DNA from: an uncultured Clostridia bacterium
Lineage (GTDB): Bacteria; Bacillota; Clostridia; Oscillospirales; Ruminococcaceae
Length of the DNA: 50,229 bases
Assembly: GCA_947381875.1 (NCBI GenBank)
Contig: CANCXY010000003.1
Coordinates: 1 to 50,229 of the forward strand
Direction of reading: 5' to 3'
Part shown: one piece after another, positions 45,705 to 50,229 of the stretch
Numbering within the stretch: position 1 is the first letter of the stretch
Layout: the number at the start of each line of letters is the position of its first letter
Translations under genes and position numbers: made by a program
Notes under the pieces: generated by a model
Told to the model about the DNA's origin: nothing
Seen by the model: only the letters and a program-made list of their open reading frames with translations
Database searches by the model: none

Positions 45705-47585
45705 ATGAAGGATTGCCTCTGTTTCTTCGGCGCGCTGCCGGAACATTTTGCCAAAGCGTTTGAGCTGTTAGCACCCGATCTTGATTTCACAGCCGCCAGC
45801 ACCGGCGGGCTGCAAGTGGCGCTGCGGCGCGGGGATTGCCTGTGCGTGGAGAAAAACGCGCAGGGTGCGGCCATCACCTGGGCGGCACCTGTACAGGTGT
45901 ACCGCGCGCTGTCCTTGCTGCGCCAGCATTGGGAGGAAGATGCGTTCCTGATCGAGGAGCGCCCGTGCTTTGAAACGGCGGGCATCATGTTCGATGTCTC
46001 GCGCAACGCGGTGCTGCTGCCGGAGACGATCCGCTATTTCCTGCGAAAAATGGCGCTGATGGGCCTGAACCTTGGCATGATGTATACAGAGGATACCTAT
46101 GAGGTGCCGGGGCAGCCCTACTTCGGCTATCAGCGCGGGCGCTATACGATGGACGAGCTGCGCGCGCTGGACGATTACGCCGGTATGCTGGGCATCGAGT
46201 TGTGCCCGTGCATACAGACGCTGGGGCATATGAACCGCGCGCTGCACTGGCCCGCGCTGGCGCACCTCAAGGAAAATGAGGAGCTTCTGCTGGCTGATGA
46301 CGAGGCGACGTATGCTTTTTTGGAGCAGCTGATTGCGGCGGCATGCGCCCCCTACCGCTCCCGCCGGATCCATATCGGCATGGACGAGGCTGGCGGGATC
46401 GGCCTGGGTACGCACCTGCGCCGCCACGGGTATGAGAACCCGCACGCGATCATCCGCCGCCATCTGGCGCGTGTGCTGGAGATCACGCGCCGCCACGGCC
46501 TGTCGGCCATGATGTGGAGCGACATGTTCTTCCGTCCCGATTCCCCTACAAATGGCTACTATGACACCGGGATGCCGTCGAGGGAGGCGATCGATGCTGT
46601 GCCGCCGGGCATTACGCTCGTCTATTGGGATTACTACCATGAATCGGAGCAGGACTATGCCGGTATGCTGGCCAAGCATGCGGCATTGGGCGCGCCTGCC
46701 GCCTTTACAGGTGGCGTATGGACATGGTGCGGCCCCGCGCTCGACTACGCCAAAACGATTGCCGCCGCTGTGCCCGCGCTGGCTGCCTGCAAAAAGGCGG
46801 GTGTTCCGCTGGTGCTGGCCGCGGCGTGGGGCGACAATGGCGCGGAATCCAATTTCCTCAGCGCGCTGCTGGCCTTTCAGCTATATGCGGAATTCACCTA
46901 TACGGGCGGTTATGACGCGGACGCCCTGGCCCGCCGCTTTGCGTGCTGCTGCGGCGCGCAGGCGCGGCCCTTCCTGGACCTTTCCCTGTTCAATGCCGTG
47001 CCTGGCATGCGTTCCGGCGCGCTCCGCCCCGTGAATGCGGCGAAGTTCCTGCTGTATCAAGACCCCCTGATCCAGCTGTACGAGGCGGATACCGCGGGGC
47101 TGCCCATGTCCGCGCATTATGCGTCGCTGGAAACGCGGTACTGGCAATACGCACAGGAAAACCCCGGTTTTGCGAGGCTGTTTTCGTTCTATGCGCTCCT
47201 GGCGAAGGCGCTCTCCCACAAATGCGCGTGGCATGAGCAGGCGGGGCGCGCTGTGCGTGAACGCGATTTTGCGCAGTCGGCCCGCCTTGCCGAGGCTTTG
47301 CCGGAAACGATTCGTGCTGTGGAAGAACTGCGCACTGCATGGCGCGTATTGTGGGAATCGACCAACCGGCCCCACGGATTTGAGATCATTGATCTGCGGC
47401 TGGGTGGCGTGGCTGCGCGCCTTTCCACAGCGCGGGTGCGTATGGAAGCGTTTGCGGCGGGCGCGCTTGAGGACATCCCGGAGCTTTCTGCTCCCGCGCT
47501 GCCCTATACCCGCAGGGACGACGGCACGCTGTTTGGCAGCTATGCTGTAGGCGAGATCGTTTCGGCCTGCAAAATCGATATTTGA
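45705..47585 (+). CDS. GH20 beta-N-acetylhexosaminidase, cytoplasmic (GcnA-like)
   Basis: The 626-residue protein starts at ATG 45705 behind AAGGG; no signal peptide. After a small N-terminal domain (1-90) the barrel shows GIMFDVSRNAVLLPETIRYF, CPCIQTLGHM and the family catalytic pair Asp227-Glu228 in IHIGMDEAGG, then MMWSDMFFRP. The C-terminal helical region resembles GcnA-type enzymes. These retaining exo-hydrolases release terminal GlcNAc or GalNAc using the substrate's own acetamido group. Its cytoplasmic location fits hydrolysis of imported oligosaccharides and feeding of the NagA/NagB/AGE genes upstream. Confidence 0.9.
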   Translation: MKDCLCFFGALPEHFAKAFELLAPDLDFTAASTGGLQVALRRGDCLCVEKNAQGAAITWAAPVQVYRALSLLRQHWEEDAFLIEERPCFETAGIMFDVSRNAVLLPETIRYFLRKMALMGLNLGMMYTEDTYEVPGQPYFGYQRGRYTMDELRALDDYAGMLGIELCPCIQTLGHMNRALHWPALAHLKENEELLLADDEATYAFLEQLIAAACAPYRSRRIHIGMDEAGGIGLGTHLRRHGYENPHAIIRRHLARVLEITRRHGLSAMMWSDMFFRPDSPTNGYYDTGMPSREAIDAVPPGITLVYWDYYHESEQDYAGMLAKHAALGAPAAFTGGVWTWCGPALDYAKTIAAAVPALAACKKAGVPLVLAAAWGDNGAESNFLSALLAFQLYAEFTYTGGYDADALARRFACCCGAQARPFLDLSLFNAVPGMRSGALRPVNAAKFLLYQDPLIQLYEADTAGLPMSAHYASLETRYWQYAQENPGFARLFSFYALLAKALSHKCAWHEQAGRAVRERDFAQSARLAEALPETIRAVEELRTAWRVLWESTNRPHGFEIIDLRLGGVAARLSTARVRMEAFAAGALEDIPELSAPALPYTRRDDGTLFGSYAVGEIVSACKIDI

Positions 47586-47599
47586 CGCACACAATATAA

Positions 47600-47772
47600 T
47601 GAAACTGCTTGAAAACAAATAAAATTGGGGAGTGTCCGCATCGCGGATCCATTGCCGTGTAATTCCCCGCCCGTGGGGTGGGGAATTACACGAAAACGCC
47701 CCGCATTGGACACTCCCTACAATTTTGATTTTTCCCATTCCTTTGGGAGGGGAAATATAAAAAGCAGTTTCA
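47600..47772 (-). repeat. Composite repeat: palindrome copy 5 inside a longer inverted-repeat element
   Basis: GAAACTGCTT (47601-47610) and AAGCAGTTTC (47762-47771) form an outer inverted repeat. The inner element 47628-47717 has GGGAGTGTCC and GGACACTCCC ends and reads in the orientation of copy 2. A second hairpin TTTTCCC/GGGAGGGGAAA lies between the inner element and the right outer arm. The structure looks like nested or compound miniature elements. Confidence 0.8.
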
Positions 47773-47801
47773 CGATACCCTGCCGGAAAGGATGATATTC
47801 T

Positions 47802-49094
47802 ATGGATAGACCCGTGACTTTTGCCATCTGCGGACTGGGTATCCGCGGCATGGAAGCATATGCCTCTTTTCAGAAGCTGCACCCCGAAAAAATGAAGATC
47901 ACCGCGGGGGCTGACCCGGACGCCCAACGCCGTACCGCGCTGCAAGCGGAGTTTGGCGTGCCCGCCGAACACTGTTTTGTCACTGGGGAGGAACTGCTGT
48001 TGCAGCCGAAGCTCGCGGATGTAATGATCATTGCCACACAGGACCGCCAGCATGTCGCGCAGGCACTGGCCGCGCTGGACAAGGGCTATCACCTTGTATT
48101 GGAAAAGCCCATTTCTCCTCTTCTGGACGAATGCCTTGCGCTGAAAAAGAAAGCGCATGAGACAGGCCGCGTTGTAGTGGTGTGCCATGTACTGCGGTAT
48201 ACCGAGTTTTACAGCACGCTGTTCCGCCTGTTGCGGGAGGGCGCTGTCGGGCGGATCGAATCCCTGGACGCCATTGAGAACATCGCCTATTGGCACTTTG
48301 CCCACAGCTATGTGCGCGGCAACTGGCGGCGCGCGGACGAGGCGAGTCCTATGATTCTTGCGAAAAGCTGCCACGATATGGATATTATCCGCTGGCTGGT
48401 CGGCGTCCCCTGCGAGAGCGTTTCCTCTTACGGTTCGCTGGATTGGTTCCGCGCTGAAAATGCGCCCGCTGGCAGCGCCAGCCGATGCCTTTCCGGGTGT
48501 GCATGCAAGGAAGGCTGCCCCTATGACGCGGAAAAGATTTATATTATGAATGAAAAGAGCGGCATCCGCTCCGGCAACCATGAATGGCCCTGCTCAGTGC
48601 TTGTCAACGACCCAACTGAAGAAAAGCTGTACGATGCAATACGCACCGGCCCCTATGGGCGCTGCGTCTACCGTTGCGATAACGATGTAGCCGACCACCA
48701 GGTGGTGTCAATGCGCTTTGAGGGCGGTGCGACCGCGACGTTCACAGTCTGCGCCTTTACCGCCAAATGCTACCGCAGTATCAAGGTCATGGGTACAATG
48801 GGTGAGATAGAAGGGGATATGGATGCCAATGTGCTGCATGTGCGCCGCTTTGGACAGCCGGAGGAAACCCTTGACCTGGGCAGGATCCCGGACCGCTTCG
48901 CAGGCCACGGCGGGGGCGACGCGCGCATGATGGACTATGTCTGCGAGCTGATCGCCGCCGGAGGTACCCAGGGGCTGACAAGTGTTGACGCCTCAGTAGA
49001 AAGCCATGTGATGGCGCTGGCCGCGGAATATTCCCGCACACATAGTGGTGAGGCGGTTGCACTGGACGGGTTCACAAAAGGGGCAAACGGGTAA
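47802..49094 (+). CDS. Gfo/Idh/MocA-family oxidoreductase with Cys-rich insertion
   Basis: The 430-residue protein starts at ATG 47802 behind GGAAAGGATG. The N-terminal Rossmann FAICGLGIRGMEAYASF and VLEKPISPLLDEC are followed by a C-terminal domain with KSCHDMDIIRWLVG (active-site His). A Cys-rich insert (CLSGCACKEGCPYDAEK) near residues 228-245 is found in some members and may bind metal. It is longer than the other Gfo/Idh proteins here and differs in sequence, so it probably has a different substrate. It follows the GH20 gene after the composite repeat. Confidence 0.9.
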   Translation: MDRPVTFAICGLGIRGMEAYASFQKLHPEKMKITAGADPDAQRRTALQAEFGVPAEHCFVTGEELLLQPKLADVMIIATQDRQHVAQALAALDKGYHLVLEKPISPLLDECLALKKKAHETGRVVVVCHVLRYTEFYSTLFRLLREGAVGRIESLDAIENIAYWHFAHSYVRGNWRRADEASPMILAKSCHDMDIIRWLVGVPCESVSSYGSLDWFRAENAPAGSASRCLSGCACKEGCPYDAEKIYIMNEKSGIRSGNHEWPCSVLVNDPTEEKLYDAIRTGPYGRCVYRCDNDVADHQVVSMRFEGGATATFTVCAFTAKCYRSIKVMGTMGEIEGDMDANVLHVRRFGQPEETLDLGRIPDRFAGHGGGDARMMDYVCELIAAGGTQGLTSVDASVESHVMALAAEYSRTHSGEAVALDGFTKGANG

Positions 49095-49110
49095 GGCGTA
49101 TACCCGTGGA

Positions 49111-49162
49111 GATCAATTTTTGCAATTTTGCGCAGCTAAAAGCAATAAAGCCTGCTTGTTTC
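49111..49162 (-). repeat. Mosaic repeat segment, inverted copy
   Basis: Its reverse complement carries AGCAGGCTTTATTGCTTTT and GCGCAAAATTGCAAAAATTG, matching 23275-23319 in order. The flanking stretch 49095-49288 contains no gene. Confidence 0.6.
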
Positions 49163-49288
49163 TCACTGTTTTCATTTGTCCCTTTGTGAAGTACCCGCTG
49201 GAATGAAACTGCTGGATACAAGTCGAGACACGCTCTGCGATTTTCTCAGATTCCCGTGCGAAAAATTGTACCCGACAAACCCGCCCTC

Positions 49289-49494
49289 ACTATCCGGGTT
49301 CTCCAAAATATGCGCAAGTCAATAGACGGGCTGGCGAGTATCGTGAAGCAGAAATTTCATCTGGGCGTGTTTACAGACACCATGTTCGTATTTCACAACC
49401 ACCCTTGTGATAAGGTGAAAATGCTGTACTGGGATGGGACATGGTTCTGCCTGCTGTATAAGCACATGGAAAAGGGCTGCTTTTGTTTTCCCCG
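49289..49494 (+). pseudogene. IS66-family accessory protein TnpB remnant
   Basis: Residues VLQNMRKSIDGLASIVKQKF, FVFHNHPCDKVKMLYWDGTW and LYKHMEKGCFCFP follow the IS66 TnpB core (usual form TDMRKSIDGLA...DKIKILHW...LEKGRFxWP). The N-terminus is atypical and homology stops at CFCFP, exactly where the G/C hairpin repeat begins. No TnpA or TnpC is visible, so this is debris. Confidence 0.75.
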
Positions 49495-49540
49495 CCCTCC
49501 GGGCGGGGAAATATCAACATTTTATTTGTTGTTTTCAAGC
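49486..49540 (-). repeat. Partial palindromic repeat fused to the TnpB remnant
   Basis: The core TTTTCCCCGCCC/GGGCGGGGAAAT is followed by ACATTTTATTTGTTGTTTTC, the inverse of the left flank of copy 5 (GAAAACAAATAAAATTG with small differences). Confidence 0.65.
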
Positions 49541-49566
49541 GATTCCTCTATATCACCGAATATCGT

Positions 49567-49894
49567 TTACCTCTGTTCCGCGAAATAGAGCCGCAGCGCC
49601 TGCTGTACGCGGTCTATGGCAGCATCTAAATCATAGGTACCATGATAGTAGGCAAAGGCTGCCTCCCGTGCAGCATTGTAAATAGTGCTTGAGCCGACGG
49701 ATGGGGCGGTCAACTGCGCGATCAGTGTATCCCAGTCAAATTGCAGAGGGTCGGCGGCGTACTCTGTATCGTTTTCGGAGACCCGCTTTACGATGTGCGT
49801 CTGCTCGCTTCCTTTCTGCACGGAAAAACCCTGCCGGACATTGTTTGTCTGTATCGCGGGGTCTGTCAGCATAATGCGCACAAACAATTTGGCC
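49567..49894 (-). pseudogene. C-terminal fragment of an extracellular solute-binding protein
   Basis: About 108 residues at the end of a - strand frame (KLFVRIMLTDPAIQTNNVR, FDWDTLIAQLTAPSVGSSTI, YNAAREAAFAYYHGTY, IDRVQQALRLYFAEQR) look like the tail of a large lipoprotein of the ABC binding-protein class. The first 22 residues of the open frame are antisense to the integrase fragment, so homology ends at about 49894. No start or signal peptide is present. Confidence 0.55.
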
Positions 49895-50229
49895 ATGAGC
49901 GAGAAAGTCTGTGAAGCATCGAAGCGTGTGCTTGCCAACCGCAAGGGCGCAAAGGACATTATCGTGGATGGTTACAGCAGCTTCCTGTTCCTTAATAGGG
50001 ACAGCAACCCGAAAACGGCACCGAACTACGACACCATGTTTCGGCTGCTTGTGAAGAAGTACAACAAGTGCCACGAAGAAGCCTTGCCAAAGGTAATGAC
50101 ACCGCACACGTTCTGCACCAATTTAGCCAATGCGGGCATGAACCCGAAAGCGTTGCAGTACATCATGGGACACGCCAATATCACCATGACGCTGAACTAT
50201 TACGCACACGCAACCTACGCTTCCGCAAG
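49895..50229 (+). pseudogene. Tn916-type tyrosine integrase fragment, truncated at both ends
   Basis: About 111 residues of the catalytic domain are visible (MSEKVCEASKRVLANRKGAK, IIVDGYSSFLFLNRDSNP, YDTMFRLLVKKYNK, NPKALQYIMGHANITMTLNY), running off the window. The usual TPHTLRHTFCT reads TPHTFCT, a loss of four codons that removes the HxxR arginine needed for strand cleavage. GH and the tyrosine (NYYAH) remain. The upstream part with the first catalytic Arg is absent. It joins directly to the solute-binding-protein tail on the other strand. Confidence 0.8.

Overview
The window looks like the chromosome of a moderately GC-rich gut Clostridium-class bacterium, probably Oscillospiraceae or Ruminococcaceae. 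This is inferred from strong AGGAGG-type ribosome sites, Gram-positive lipoprotein signals, the mix of AraC, Gfo/Idh/MocA and sugar ABC genes, and the GC-rich palindromic hairpins between genes. No rRNA, tRNA or CRISPR array was seen. Almost everything is on the + strand; the exceptions are one AraC regulator and a gene fragment near the right end.

Left third (1-22 kb). An FtsX/MacB-type permease (its start lies outside the window), a very long family-5 solute-binding lipoprotein and a LolD/MacB-type ATPase form one transporter. An AT-richer pair follows: a peptide-type ABC exporter and a cytoplasmic subtilisin-like protein with an unassigned C-terminal half. Next is a tight three-gene operon: a membrane-anchored TPR protein, a 2535-residue Rhs/YD-repeat protein with a glycine-zipper and possible cysteine-hydrolase C-terminus, and a glycine-rich/collagen-like protein ending in a Hint domain. 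Neither of the last two has a secretion signal. This is the best candidate for an undescribed system. A bidirectional terminator closes the block.

Middle (22-38 kb). A divergent AraC regulator faces an operon of D-2-hydroxyacid dehydrogenase, enolase-superfamily enzyme, GH13 enzyme and Gfo/Idh oxidoreductase. A sugar ABC importer follows (lipoprotein, attenuator-like hairpin, two permeases), then a large secreted DUF4855 protein carrying a 12-G tract, then a second AraC regulator.

Right third (38-49 kb). Genes for an amino-sugar or host-glycan pathway follow: GNAT-like acyltransferase, N-acylglucosamine 2-epimerase, two Gfo/Idh oxidoreductases, an AP-endonuclease-type TIM barrel, NagA-like deacetylase, NagB-like deaminase, cytoplasmic GH20 hexosaminidase and another Gfo/Idh protein. 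Together these suggest import of N-acetylhexosamine-containing oligosaccharides, intracellular trimming and epimerisation, possibly with a 3-keto redox step. No kinase is visible to make the phosphorylated substrate NagA normally needs.

Intergenic regions from 23 kb onward carry a 90-bp near-perfect palindrome in both orientations (ends GGGAGTGTCC/GGACACTCC) and a second, mosaic repeat family. The last 1.1 kb holds debris: an IS66 TnpB remnant, a solute-binding-protein tail and a Tn916-type integrase fragment lacking its HxxR arginine.
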